Source: Acanthochromis polyacanthus
Lineage: Eukaryota > Chordata > Actinopteri > Pomacentridae
Direction: 5' to 3'
Assembly: GCF_021347895.1 (NCBI RefSeq)
Contig: NC_067117.1
Coordinates: 30,448,067-30,512,066, forward strand
DNA length: 64,000 bases
Under the pieces are notes generated by a model that saw only the letters and a list, made by a program, of their open reading frames with translations, was not told where the DNA came from and did no database searches. The position numbers were made by a program, and so were the translations under genes. How positions within the stretch are numbered: position 1 is the first letter of the stretch; every line of letters starts with the position of its first letter. Positions 24,927 through 36,232 of the stretch are shown piece after piece.

Positions 24927-25646
24927 TGAAGCAACAGAGTTCGGGAATGGACGTCATACCGTGATGGATTATGGGATGCGCCCGCCATGTTTGTGGCCTG
25001 AAAACAACCGCATCATCTGGTGTACTAGATCGTTTTCGTTTAAAAAAAGGATCGAAACAGAGGCAAATGCGCTATTATCTACCCGGAAAAACTGAACAAT
25101 GAAGCGAAGCAAAGATATATGGAGAAAATCGGATTAATTGATGGGATAGATCCATACGAGCACAAAAGCTGGTCCAGTGACAACCAAACGAGAGGGAATG
25201 ACAGATGTTTAGCTACCATAGTGGGCTAAGGATATCACAATTGTCAGGCAGAAACAAGAATAAAAAGGCAGCTCACCCTTATGGAAATGCCTGGAACAAA
25301 CGAACATCCTCTTGGGAATATTGCCGAAATAGATTAACTTTAGTTTAACGGCAGCAATCCAAGCCATTCAGCGTCTTTTTGTCATTTCAGAGATGTCGCT
25401 CCCCTGATGTCTTTTCCAAGGGGGAAAACCTAAATATTTAGCCCATTGGTCAATTTTCTCCCAGACCAGTGGTGAGACTTACTGTCACAATCCACCACAC
25501 AACATCTGCGCCCCATTGTTGCTGATGGCCAGAAAGTTTGCGTGCTAAAAACATGTAAAACTGTGCAAGTTTTAAGGAAGCCGCCAGTAAACCCGCCACA
25601 AATCCCAAGATGCTTTGCGACGTGACGTCACATTCCCGAACTCTAT
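24927..25646. mobile_element. DNA element with AGAGTTCGGGAATG termini nested in the Tc1-like element
   Basis: The left end AGAGTTCGGGAATGGACGTCA and the right end TGACGTCACATTCCCGAACTCT are inverted repeats of about 20 bp, with one base of difference in length. Inside, + strand codons at about 25096-25220 read AKQRYMEKIGLIDGIDPYE, which resembles a conserved stretch in transposon-encoded proteins of fish that carry a YqaJ-type nuclease (ISL2EU group). That assignment is from memory and tentative. The frame stops soon after, so it is a fragment. The insertion splits the untranslated region of the Tc1-like element. Confidence 0.7.
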
Positions 25647-25944
25647 AGGTGTGCTTTAATTGCACACTTTCAGCTTTCATTTGAGGGTAATTACATCCAA
25701 ATCAGTTGAACGATGGAGAAATTACATCACATTTTATACGTGCCCTCCACCTTTTTAAGGGACCAAAATTAATTAGACAATTGGCTGCTCAGCTGTTCCA
25801 TGACCAAGTGTGTGTTGTTCCCTGATTATTTCATTTAAAAGGAGCAGGTAAAAGGTTCAGAGTTCATTTAAAATGTGGCATTTGGACTCTGGTGAGGTCA
25901 GTTGTTGATATGAAGTCCAGAGAGCTGTCATTATCAGTGAAGTA

Positions 25945-26190
25945 AGCCATCATTAGGCCGAAAAATCAAAACAAACCCATCAGAGAGATAGCAAACATAT
26001 CAGATGTGGTCAAATCAACTGTTTGGTACATTCCTAAAAAGAAAGAACGCACTGGTGAGCTCAAAAGACCCAGAAGACAACAGAAGACAAGTGTTGTAGA
26101 TGACAGAAGAAATTTAGAGGTATCTGTGTTCAAGTCAAAAATTGAGAGAAGACTTAACCAGAGCAAATACATTAGAACATGTGGACACAT
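25945..26190 (+). pseudogene. Tc1-like transposase N-terminal fragment
   Basis: The + frame reads REIANISDVVKSTVWYIPKK, then ERTGELKRP and TSVVDDRRNLE. This is the helix-turn-helix (paired-like DNA-binding) and linker region of a Tc1-type transposase, with the usual S-T-V-x-x-I and G-R-P-like linker partly degraded (KRPRRQQK). It ends at a stop at 26192-26194. No DDE catalytic domain follows, so the copy cannot encode an active enzyme. The neighbouring sequence to 26345 is the right untranslated region and terminus of the same element. Confidence 0.8.
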
Positions 26191-26345
26191 GTAAATGTGC
26201 TGTAATTCCTACACCGTTCACTGGATTTGGATGTAAATACCTTCAAATTAAAGCTGAAAGTCTGTTTTGTTTCATTTCACATCCATTGTAGTTGTGGACA
26301 GAGCCCAAATGCTGAAAGTGTCCAAGTAGTTATGGACCTGACTGT

Positions 26346-28447
26346 AAGTGTTCTTTGTGCTGTAATCCTACTAGAAGAAGATGGTAGTTAAACTGCAGCA
26401 GAAGATTCTGAAGAAATATGGATATTGAAGTGTCCAAAAACAGTGCTGAAAACCTCATTTTAGCACTTTTGCAAAGATGGAATACCAGTTAAAATGGAAA
26501 ATAATGTCATTTCAGTAATTAAACTGCCATCACCAAACCAGGAAGGTCAGTCAGATATTTTCAAAATGCTACTTTACTTCCAGTCTTCAATGGCTAAAGC
26601 TTGTTCAAGGACCATTAGAAAGTAGTAAATACAACCATTTTCCTGTTTCCACAAGTTCTTGCTAGAAAAAAATAGTGCTTTCTTTGTGATTTAAAAAGTA
26701 AACAAAACAAAACAAGTAAACATGGCTTCCAATACTCATAGTGTCATTTCCACTCCAATGAATCTAAAAGCCATGTATGGAAATTTGGATTTTTGTCAGA
26801 CGGCAGAATCGCAGAAAATTTAGATAAAGTTATTTGCAAACTATATAAGCTACAGCCTGCTCTCTATTCTACTTGAGGGCACATTGTGGAAAAAAAAAGT
26901 GCACACAAAACACCATCAGCTGGACTTCCTTCTTAGGGATATAACATGCAAAAAAGTGTTTAAACCTATGTGTGTTTTCTTACATGGAATAATGAACGTC
27001 ATTTTGGGCCAAATGTGAAAGCACAAAATGTTAAAAGAACTATGCAGACAATCTCCCAGCAAGACTCGCTTTTTACCAAGTTAACAACTGCTGCAGCTGC
27101 TGAAGAGGGACGGCTAAGTGGACGCTGTGTGCATTTGGTATCCAAAAGACAGACAGGATGAAGCCCATTAAACGGAACAGGTCCGGCTTTAATTGGTGCT
27201 CTTTGGTAATTGGCCTATTGGGGCCAATTTGCATTGTTTCCAGGGCAACAAGCTTGTTTCTTTATATCTGAGCACAGCGGGAGGGTCGGAGGGAAGAGAA
27301 GGAAGAATGGAGCTGATGGGAGGAGGTGGGGAGGGGAAAAGTTTAGAGGAAATGTTTGAGATTTGCCAGAAGAATTAAAGAGCGTGTGATGAACTGAATC
27401 CTTTGTAATTCATGGAGCGGAGGGCTCGACATCGGTTGTTCTCTGGAGAGGGATTTCAAAATGCCTTGAAATTTATGCAATCATGTAAACAGGTTAGAGG
27501 TGCACCTCCTGCTGACTAAGCTAAAGCTTGAAAACAAAAGCAAAAAGCAGAAGGAAAATGCTTGTAGCTGGTTGGGTTTCTCGATGTTCCCTTTTGCAGC
27601 CGAGCAGTGATTCATCCCAAAATAAACAGAATTAGCCCATCATTACGTGATTTGTTAGGTTGGCTAAGTTCATTACCCTCCCAAGGGAGTAGATGGAATA
27701 GAGACACAGGCAGCAGGGAAGGACGGAGGGTGAAATAAGGATGGAGAAGCATGTGATTATGGGAGAGATGACAGGGCAATGAAGGCAGGACGGCGGAGGA
27801 CGGATAAATGGAGGACAGTTTTACTCGTTTAGCGACCGGGGAGGTCGGCGGCTTCGATTTTCTGTGACTCTCTTTTACGCTTTCTTGTAGAAGCAGTGGA
27901 GGTGAACAGAGTGGATTAGAGCCGAAAGCTGCGTTTTTACGGGCACAGGAAGTCAGCAGCAGCACACGGCGAATTGGACAAGTGATGAAAAGTGGGCCAA
28001 TTTTCATCACCTCAGCCCGGTGTTTAATTTTCACCGGCTGTGACTGCGTGCGGCGGAGGGAGTAAAGTTTCTCCGCAAGAACCGTCTCGGAGTGAAAGAT
28101 TGCCTCAAAATACGCAACAAAGCAATCAGCGGCACGCTTTAAATGCAGATAAGAGTCAAGCTAGAAAAAGAGAAAAGGCAAATATTCAAAAGATGACAGA
28201 AGGTCAATTTTTAGGAGGTCAAAATAATATTTGAGTGAATTTTCGTGTCATGAGTTTTTGCACTTTTAGACCAATGATGGTGCATCTCTCTGTGGGTAAG
28301 GCATAAAAATCACAATGTTCAAGTTGTTAAATTTATAATATTGAGAAAAAGATGTTAAAATATTATCCAACATCTCATGCAATATAACCTTGCCCTGTAA
28401 TAACTGCAGTAACTGTATTTGTTAATAAATATTTTTCCTTCCATTAG
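26346..28447. other. Intronic sequence, no gene seen; possible regulatory block at 27160-27245
   Basis: Between 27160 and 27245 the sequence is less AT-monotonous and packed with TTAATTGG, TAATTGGCC, CCAATTTGCAT and CATTGTTT motifs, the composition often seen in conserved intronic enhancers. The 140-residue minus-strand frame at 27612-28034 has no family signature and I do not call it a gene. Confidence 0.4.
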
Positions 28448-28925
28448 CCCTCTGAACTCGAAATCATTGTGCAGGTGTGAAAGGCATGTCATCTTCTAAT
28501 AAAAAATCCAAAATTGCCCTGTTTTTCAAAGCCAGAAGCTGTAAAAATGATGGCAAATCATTCACTTTTTAACTTTTGCAAGGTCCTTGAACCCATCGTT
28601 TGTGAGCTACAGTTCAATCGGGGAAATTAACTGAGTCTAAGCTTAAATTTGGGATTTTTATCATAAAATTAATCTCAAGTTTGTGATTTAATCAAAATTC
28701 CTTAACTTTACATGTCTCAAAAATAAACTATGTGCACCAGTCATGTAAAAAAGAAAAAAAAATGCTGTAATTGGTGTCACGATTGATAAACAGGCACAAA
28801 TTTAAGGACTTTTCGGCTGAACTGCAGGAGTGTTCCAAAGAGCAGAGAGAAAAAGAGTAAAGAAACAAATTATAGACATTCAGCGGAAAAAAAAAGCGTA
28901 TCTGAGCTACAAATTAAATGCAGCA
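28448..28925. mobile_element. CCCTCTGA-family element fragment
   Basis: Begins ATTAGCCCTCTGAACTCG and carries GAAAGGCATGTCATCTTCT, CAAAATTGCCC and GGACTTTTCGGCTGAACTGC, in the same order as the element at 1465-2445. The flanking TTAA has become TTAG and the right end is not recognisable. Confidence 0.6.
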
Positions 28926-30049
28926 TGGTTTGAAAACTGCTTGAGCAAGAAAGTTTAATGCCAGTTTCCTCCTGTTATTGTTCAACTATGGCGATCAAAC
29001 AGAGATTGGTTGGTCACATTCTTCACAGAAGTAGCTTTGTGCCTTTTCTAAAGTGCACACCAAAAAGCAGCAGAGTATATTTTTCAGATATTTCCCGACC
29101 GCGGTGGCGATGCGAATCAAAGACTGTCCAGTGGTCTGAAGGCTCTTTGCCGAATGGTCTTTGCAATTTTTTCGAGCAGGGTCATTGGCTCTCTGACTGT
29201 TTGAGTGAATTGAAAGTGAAAGAAACAATCTGCTTTCAAGCTGGAGGAGCGAAGCTGTTGTGACAGGGGAGAGGGTCCACTCCAACGAGATTTTAAAGAT
29301 CTTCTGACAGTGGAGAAGCCTCACTGTGTGATCAAAGGCCAATGCTGGGCTGTCTTTGGCGCTTTGCAACAGCTCTGATCAGCCACGCTGGACTGTACTT
29401 TCATGTCCTTGGAGAAAGGTGGAGTAAAGGTCTGTGTGTGTGTGTACCGCTGGCCCTTATACTGCCAGGCTTGTTGTTGGTGTCCAAGCTTATTTAGGTT
29501 TAAAAATATAGCATTTGTTTAATACATCATTAAATGTGTGCCAATAATTGAAACAGAAACAGATAAAAGAGATGTAACTTTCCAAAACAATGGTGTAAAA
29601 CTCTCAAAATATGATGCAGTTTTAAAAAATATATAGTGAGCATAAAAACTAACACATTGGATTCCACATGTCACACCGCAGACTGCATGCAAAACCTTGG
29701 TTGTAAGGGAAGTGCATCCAAAACAGAACAGATCCAGTTATTTAGAGGTCTGGCTATAGCACAAAAACTTGACAATCAGTTGTCAGACATTATGAGAAAG
29801 TTCATTGCAATTCTTATTTTAAAGTTGCTGAAGAAAAACATCAGTGGTTTGTCAATCTGTTGCTTTCCTACTGATGTATCTTCCAACAACCCTTAGGTAA
29901 TAATGCTAACATAGATAGTATAACTATTCCAAAGACCTGTACCATTCAAACTTGTCTCATCTAATGACTGCATCTCCTATGGAAAACCAGATGCTGCATG
30001 CTTCACATAGAGAAAGGTAGTAAATTCAATGAAAAACTAGCATAACAGC
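28926..30049. other. Intronic sequence, no gene seen
   Basis: Overlapping frames on both strands at 28958-29369 (101 and 124 residues) show no known domain and contradict each other. Confidence 0.45.
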
Positions 30050-30330
30050 ATTTTAGTAAGATGTTGGACCAGTAAGTACAACCAGAACAGCTGCTTTTCT
30101 TCCCTGCATTGATTCTTCTTTGATGCTCTTCTGGAGGGATCGGAAACCATTCTTCCAAGGAATATTCCCTCCTATGGCATTTTAATGATGGAGGTGAAGA
30201 GCTCTGCCCAAATCTTCCATCAGTGGCTGAGGTTTGGTTACAGCGAAGGTCTGGCAGGTGATTCTTGTCAATTTCCTCAGTGACCCCTTTTGTCCTATGG
30301 ATCCTAAAGGAGGCCGCTCCCATCAGTAGA
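30050..30330 (-). pseudogene. Tc1-like transposase C-terminal remnant
   Basis: Minus-strand coding remnant of a fish Tc1-like transposase. Recognisable parts are IHRTKGVTEE (from the D-N-A-P-I-H-R-A segment), the degraded DLNP-like region around 30210-30250, SLEEWFPIPPEEHQRRI (from the E-E-W-x-x-I-P-P motif) and SCSGCTYWSNIL near the end (from an A-P-A-G-P-T type C-terminus). On the + strand this reads as the familiar GATGTTGGACCAG to CCATTCTTCCAAG order. The D-D-E core upstream and both termini are missing, so it is a fragment. Confidence 0.75.
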
Positions 30331-33300
30331 GAAGTGTTTCACAACTTTCTATTGATTTACAGTGATGCCTATCACTTATCAAATGGAGCCAAACTGTGGC
30401 AAAGAGTCTACAGATTCAGGTTTTTTTTTAAAAATTCGTCCTCTTTTGGTCACTTTCTTTACAAAGGGGTCTGCGATAAATACAGAAATGCAGGTAAACT
30501 TGTTATGCTGCAAGAACATCCTCGGTGTTCTGAGTTGAAGGTGGTTTGGTGTTACAGATCTACAGGCTGCTAAACTCACTACTGGTGCATTTAAAGGGAA
30601 AATCTGTGTTGTAGAGGAAAATCCCCTCCTTATGTCAAATTTCCGTCTAAAACTTTGTCACTTGAACAAAACTAGTTTGGTGTCTTTTGTTTGAAATGCT
30701 TTACATTCTCTTACTCGCTTTCCTCTCAAGAGCAACAATGACAACAAAAGATACAAATGAAGACATTGAATGACAGAAATTTGATGGAAATAAATAAATA
30801 AAATCAAGAAAACACAGTGGTAACGGTCAACGGCACGGCACCAAACCCCCTCACGTTCCTCATACGTGACCTTTCTCAAAAGCAAGCTGATTGCAGCCAT
30901 CTTGACCTGGACACATCAGTCTCATTAGCGCCACAATACCACAAATAACTACAAGAGAGGCGGGGGAAAAAAGCACACACAATCAAACAAATGATACTAA
31001 CAATAATGAGAACAGGCGAGGCTTGAACATTTGTTTCTCGCGGTGGCAGGTCAAGGTGGTAACGAGTTGCTATGGTGATTGGGCGTTTGCCGTCTCGTTG
31101 ATTGGTGCTTAATGAGCGCCTACTTGATGGTGTCGCTGAGTGAGAGACGTTTGAGGAGGATGTTTGGTCAGGAGAAAAAAAACAAGAGAGAGAAGAGGCC
31201 GGCAGGAAGAGTGTGAAAGAGATAAACAGAAAGAAACAGATGACAGAAAGGTGAAGCAGATGAAGAGAGTCGAGGAGGAGACGGAGGCCAGCTGGGTTGT
31301 AGTGCTGAATACTGGTGAAAAAAACAATCACACAGCCTTTGTAGTATTTCATTAAGTTGGGAATTAAAAGTTCCTCTACGTATACGAATCTATCTTGAAC
31401 ACTTAAATAACATGTGACACCTTATGATATCTCAAAGTTGGCAGGATATAACCTCTCGAATGCACACACCTCCACAGCCTTCCCTCTGCTTGGTGACAAG
31501 GAGAAGTGATGTACACTCGAACACGTTGTGATGTATTGGAGCTGTGGGATCAGAAATCATCTGACAAAGCTGCAGCTGTTGGGATTAAATCACAGTGTTT
31601 ATAGATGGGGCCTTCGCGCCACACTTGACATTCACGCAATTAGGTATCCTCGCTTCTCATCTCCACATTCAAGCTCTTCTGTTCTGGATTTCGAGAAAGT
31701 TTGGAAACACACATGGACATCCTTATTATTTCAAATAAGGCTAATGCTAAAAATAACCCTAAATTGCCCCACTATGACCCCAAATGCTCAATCAAACCCA
31801 AGCAGTCTATCTGCTGATTTATTGCAACGTTACAGCTCAGTCATAAGAAGAATCTTTAGATACTTGAACAGGACAGGACATGTGCCACTGGATCAGACTG
31901 ACCTTTTCCAAGCTTCTCTGGAGAGGTTTTGGGTCTTGCTAGCACATAAGAAAGCAATTAAGTTAAGGAAACAATGGCAATGGTTTTGTTTAAATATCTG
32001 AAAAAGACAGTTTATACAGTCCACAAAATCCTTCCCTATGATAAATCAAGTTCTTTGATTTGCTGTAATGACAAAAAATCTTGTTGCCAGAAGAAATAGT
32101 ACAAAGTGAAATCATCCATTCCATTTCAGGAAGTTTATCCCAGGTTACATATACCCTGAACCATCACAGGGCTAACACAAGTTGTGTTCTCACATGTTTC
32201 TCACGCAAATTTGAAGCAAACATTTGAACTGCTGCTGCTGCTGCTGCTGCAAAAAGGTTCGTCTTCATTAAGGGACTAGCTAAAGGTACCCTGTGTACGA
32301 CTAATAAAACAGAGTAGCCAACCACCAAAAAACTTAGAAGAAGAAAAATAAAAAACAAACAAAAACTATGGCCTTATGAGAGAAAAATAGAAGCCTTTGA
32401 GGAATTGTTCTTAATCAGTCTTCAGGGTTACTTTTCAGTCTGAAAAGTTGGAATTATTCCTTCATGTCAGCTGGTATCGGACATGCTTCATGCTCAGACT
32501 GAAACAGCTGATCAGTCTCGTGAGTTAAATGCTCACTGCATGTGAACCTATTCTGTCACTATGCACATTTTCTTTTTCGAAAAAGTCTAAAGAGCAATCA
32601 CAAAAACTTGTTTCTGAAGTACAAGGAACAATAACTGTGCTTCAGAAAATCAGGCTCAAATAAAGTACAGTTAATGTTATTCCCAATTCCTATTTAACAG
32701 CAGCAACATATCGAAAGTAGCATTTCTGCAAAAGTTTTTGCTTCGGCAAATTAGCTGTGTCTGGATGTAAGTTTAAGGAGACAGAACTGTCTCTTCTCTG
32801 ACTCTTTGAGTAGGCGCTCGATTGATCTATGTAACTGTAAGGTATCAGTATCTCTTTCTGTCTGTGTCTGTGTCTCTTTTATCTCCCATTATAACTTTCT
32901 CCCTCAGGCCTCCAGTGTAATAAAAAAGGGAAAGAAAAGAAGTCTTAAGTCCATCAGCTTGGGTAAAGCATAAAGTATTATTGGAAATTTCGAGCCGCTT
33001 TAATTTTGCGGTTCCCACATACCAGACAGTCTAAATGATGCAGACGGCTATCTTTGAACCTCGGTCTATCTCGGCAGTGTGTTCAAGCCGTGGTCCAGGG
33101 CACGCCGGGGAGTCCCAGCGGGGGTGCAGGTACGTAGGTGAACAGAGCTGAAGACGGAAGAGAAAAATAGCAGAAAGAGGGAAAAATAGACTGCAGGGTC
33201 TTCTTTTTTCTCCACAGTTGGAGAGTTGAAGCAATATGCAGTCAATACTCTCAACTAAGCAAAGGTCTATGGATATATACTTTATTATAAATGCGTGTAT

Positions 33301-33490
33301 TCAGGTTTTCCATACATAAAGTAGTTTTTGTTGATTTCAGAGATAAAAGCTTGTTTCAATGGCAGCTTTGGAGGCTGTAGTTTGTGTTTTTACACTATTA
33401 AATTATCATGTGCTCTCGTATTTAATCAAACTCACTTAAATGTAGTAGGAGGTCCAGTAAATGGTTTGATTTCCCCACATATTCCACTTG
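30331..33490. other. Intronic sequence, no gene seen
   Basis: Includes a short CTG run (32229-32250) and purine-rich stretches. The longest frames here, 157 residues at 31528-32001 (+) and 158 residues at 30876-31352 (minus), have no recognisable domain and no convincing splice or start context. Confidence 0.5.
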
Positions 33491-33493
33491 TTT

Positions 33494-33506
33494 CCTCCCT
33501 CCCTCT

Positions 33507-33543
<37 letters not shown>
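33494..33543. repeat. (CT)n microsatellite
   Basis: CCCTCC-type lead-in followed by about 18 CT units. Confidence 0.95.
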
Positions 33544-33545
<2 letters not shown>

Positions 33546-34424
33546 CCAACTTTACTTTTTCACTGTTTAATTTATCTGTTCGACTGTCCAACAAATTGAC
33601 AATATTGCCAGAGTGGTTTGCGGGTATATTACAATAAACTGTAAGAAACACATCAAAATAATAGAGAAAAATGATTCCGACTCTTCCCTACTCGAACGCC
33701 CACTGCTTCAATCTCGGGGCTAATAAATGTGCTCACGAGGGGGTTTGCCAACTCACACACACGCATACAACCACACACACACACTGAGGTGGAGGTGGCA
33801 GGCAGGAATTCATGCTGTCTGATCCCCCAGTGGGAACAGTCATTGCAGTTTTTAGCAGTTGAGACGACACTCAGACGAACACACAGAAAAAAAAACAAAA
33901 TCCTCTTTCTTGCTGAGCCTTGTAAACCAACAACAATCCAAGATACACACTCCCAACTTCAATATTTTTTTGTGATTCTGTGTGTCTTTGTGCATTTGTG
34001 TAGCTGATTGCTTTCCCGGCTCCCGTCAGAAGCCACGGTAATAACAACTGGAGCTATCTTCGTAGCCGAGTGTTTGCTGTTTGTGTGTTTGAGTTGGAAG
34101 TCGGTGCATGTTGATTGCTGATGATTTGCCGGGTTCCTGTGATTGTGTGCGTTTATTTGAGGTCGTCCTACCTTCATCTTGTCCTCTGTATTCCACTCTG
34201 CATGCACTTCCACTTGTCTTCTGTGGTGTGTGTGTACGTGTATGTGTGTGTTTGTTTGTAAAAGCTTAGCTGTTCTTGGACTGATAATCTTGGTTGAAAT
34301 GCAGAACAAGACAGAGCAAGAGAGCGGCATGAAAGTGAGAAGCAGAGAGTGGTAATTCAAGGATGGAAAGTGACAAAGAAGAGACAACTGCAAAAATAGA
34401 AAAAGGGAAAGAGGGACATATGAC
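33544..34424. other. Intronic sequence, no gene seen
   Basis: Short CA-rich patches at 33756-33785 and GT-rich patches at 34225-34258. The 144-residue minus frame (33959-34393) is a repeat-coloured chance frame. Confidence 0.5.
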
Positions 34425-34470
34425 AGATAGATAGATAGATACCTTATTTATCCTGAGTGGTAATTAAAGG
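34425..34470 (-). mobile_element. GATA run with retroposon 3' tail
   Basis: (GATA)4 followed by CCTTATTTATCCTGAGTGG, the minus-strand form of the GGGAT-AATAAAGT type tail. Confidence 0.6.
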
Positions 34471-35162
34471 ATGGAACTGCATTGAGCTTTCTGTCTTTGA
34501 AGAAAAACCTGAATACTGCATCTGATAGCCATATTTTAGCTCATCCTTGCTTACTATGATAACACCACCACCATGCCCCACATTTGGTGTAAATAATTTG
34601 ACTTCAGCCTCACCCAAAAATGTCACTAAAACCCTGAGGATAATTTTCAAGAAAACAAACAAAAACAATTGCTTGTTCAAGTATCTCAATCGTGCTATTA
34701 TTTTAGAGTGACAGGATTCTCAATTGCATATGACTCTCCACATACTTTATTCCGCTGTGACGTTTTTCTTTATGAGACAATCAAGCAGAAAGTGTGTGAG
34801 AGGAGGGTGTGACATGCAGCAAAACTTGTTACATGAATAGGACGTAACAAATCAACAACCAGATGGTCACAGTTGAACCAAACATGACAGTGATTTTAAT
34901 GAGAAGTAGATTTTTGGGGTGAACAAAGTCAATCGCTGCAAATAGCAAAAAGAGGGACAGATGACGCTGGATGCTACTCATAAAATATAGTGATATGAGC
35001 AAAAGGAAAACTTCTAATTAGAAGTCTTAAGTGTCACTTATCTAATCTGTAAACCAACAAAAGAACTCAAAATTTTAGGAGTAGCAAACCTAAACCTGCT
35101 GTAGCCCTTTAGCTACTAAAGTGGGACAAAAATCTAATTTAAAATTCGAGTTTGAAATGGGG
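34471..35162. other. Intronic sequence, no gene seen
   Basis: Nothing recognised. Confidence 0.45.
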
Positions 35163-35515
35163 TTTGCACAGTAGTTCGGTGGTTAGCACTGTCGTCTTTC
35201 GGCTAGAAGATCCCTGGTTCACGTCCCGGCCTGGGCCTGGGATTTTTCAGCATGGAGTTTGCATGTTCTCCCTGTGCATGCGTCGGTTTTCTTTGGGTTC
35301 TCTGGCTTCCTCCCACAGTCCAAAAACATGCTCAGGTTAATGGAGGATTCCAAGTCGTCCATAGGTGTGAATTTGAATGTGCTTGATTGTCTCTATGTGT
35401 ACCTCTCTGATAGACTGGCGACCTGTCCAGGGTGTCCACTGCCTTCACTCAGCTGGGACAGACTCCAGCTCCCCACGACCTTAATGAAGACTGAGCAGTG
35501 TCTTGATAGTAGATG
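35163..35515 (+). mobile_element. tRNA-derived SINE
   Basis: The tRNA-like head contains an A-box-like TAGTTCGGTGGTTAGCACT (from about 35172) and a B-box-like GGTTCACGTCC (from 35216). The body reads GGAGTTTGCATGTTCTCCC, then CTTCCTCCCACAGTCC and AAAAACATGC, and later GATAGACTGGCGACCTGTCC and AGGGTGTCCAC, then GACAGACTCCAGC. This order is that of a very common fish SINE. The tail (ATGGATGG type) is interrupted by the element at 35516-35955 and resumes at 35956 as TAGATGGATGG. Frames across it (35152-35540) are not genes. Confidence 0.85.
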
Positions 35516-35955
35516 CAGGGATGGGATCAGCGAGTTCTGATTCCAGCGGAAAGTTGTTGACGTGGGGGGGGGGGTATGTGTCCGGCGGCGCAGCGACTTC
35601 CAATTGCTGCGCCGCAAGCTATCGTTAACGTTGTTACCATCTCGCGGGAGTATCAGCGACAATAAAGTGTTCAAACTTCAAATGAAATCGGCGGATCCGC
35701 GGAAAATTCCCATCCCTGGACTCTACACTTCACGGTGATTCGATTACAGTACTGTACATGACTGCTCTCACTGAGTGGCGGCTAGCATTCAGCGCGGTGG
35801 ATATTAGCAGCCGTTCGATATTACGACTCGCCGACCATAAACATACCTCACCCCCCAAAAAAATTTCTCCTCGAATTTAGACGATTCACAAGAATGACCC
35901 TGGCAATGATAAAATCCACGGAATTCTGCCGATCCGCGGAAGATTTTCATCCCTG
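35516..35955. mobile_element. Non-autonomous element with CAGGGATG termini inserted in the SINE tail
   Basis: Begins CAGGGATGGGATC and ends GATTTTCATCCCTG, with subterminal CCGATCCGCGGAA near the right end. A direct repeat TAGATG lies on both sides (35510-35515 and 35956-35961). An internal CGGCGGATCCGCGGAAAATT and CCCATCCCTG at about 35686-35719 looks like a second copy of the right end, so the element may be a tandem or nested pair. CAG termini suggest a hAT-like element, but only 6 bp of the target duplication are visible. Confidence 0.7.
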
Positions 35956-35969
35956 TAGATGGATGGATT

Positions 35970-36183
35970 TCGAAATGATTTAAAACAAAAATGAGACAGA
36001 AGAAAAAAAAACATTTTTGTCAGGAGCACACACATGACCTGGTAGACAACTGATTGATGCAACATTAGTTCGATGCCACACACACACATGCATCTTGCTA
36101 AGGTAATCTGGCCAACATTAGTAGTGTGCTCCATGCTTGAATGCCTCCGTCAGTCCTTCTAATTACTATGAGCTTGTAGCTGG
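35970..36183. other. Intronic sequence, no gene seen
   Basis: Nothing recognised. Confidence 0.4.
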
Positions 36184-36232
36184 ACACACACACACACACA
36201 CACAACCACACACAACCACACACAACCACACA
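36184..36232. repeat. (CA)n with (CACAACCA)3
   Basis: A CA run followed by three ACCACACA-type units. Confidence 0.95.

Larger units (their letters stand above)
24880..26345 (+). mobile_element. Tc1-like element, internally deleted and split by another insertion
   Basis: The left part (CGGCTCTGTACGCCACCACA, TTTGAAATGAAGCAAC, to 24926) and the part after the insertion (TTTCAGCTTTCATTTGAGGG, from about 25669) match the untranslated region of a fish Tc1-like family. A transposase fragment follows (25945-26190). The right end contains TTAAAGCTGAAAGTCTG and terminates ATGGACCTGACTGTAA (about 26333-26348). The middle and C-terminal part of the transposase are missing. Confidence 0.75.

Noticed and set aside
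27612..28034. 140-residue minus-strand open frame
   Set aside because: No domain recognised; composition reflects a purine-rich + strand.
30876..31352. 158-residue minus-strand open frame
   Set aside because: Hydrophobic and Ser-rich chance frame opposite a purine-rich tract; nothing supports expression.
31528..32001. 157-residue + strand open frame
   Set aside because: No recognisable family and no supporting splice or promoter signals; expected by chance in a 60-kb intron.
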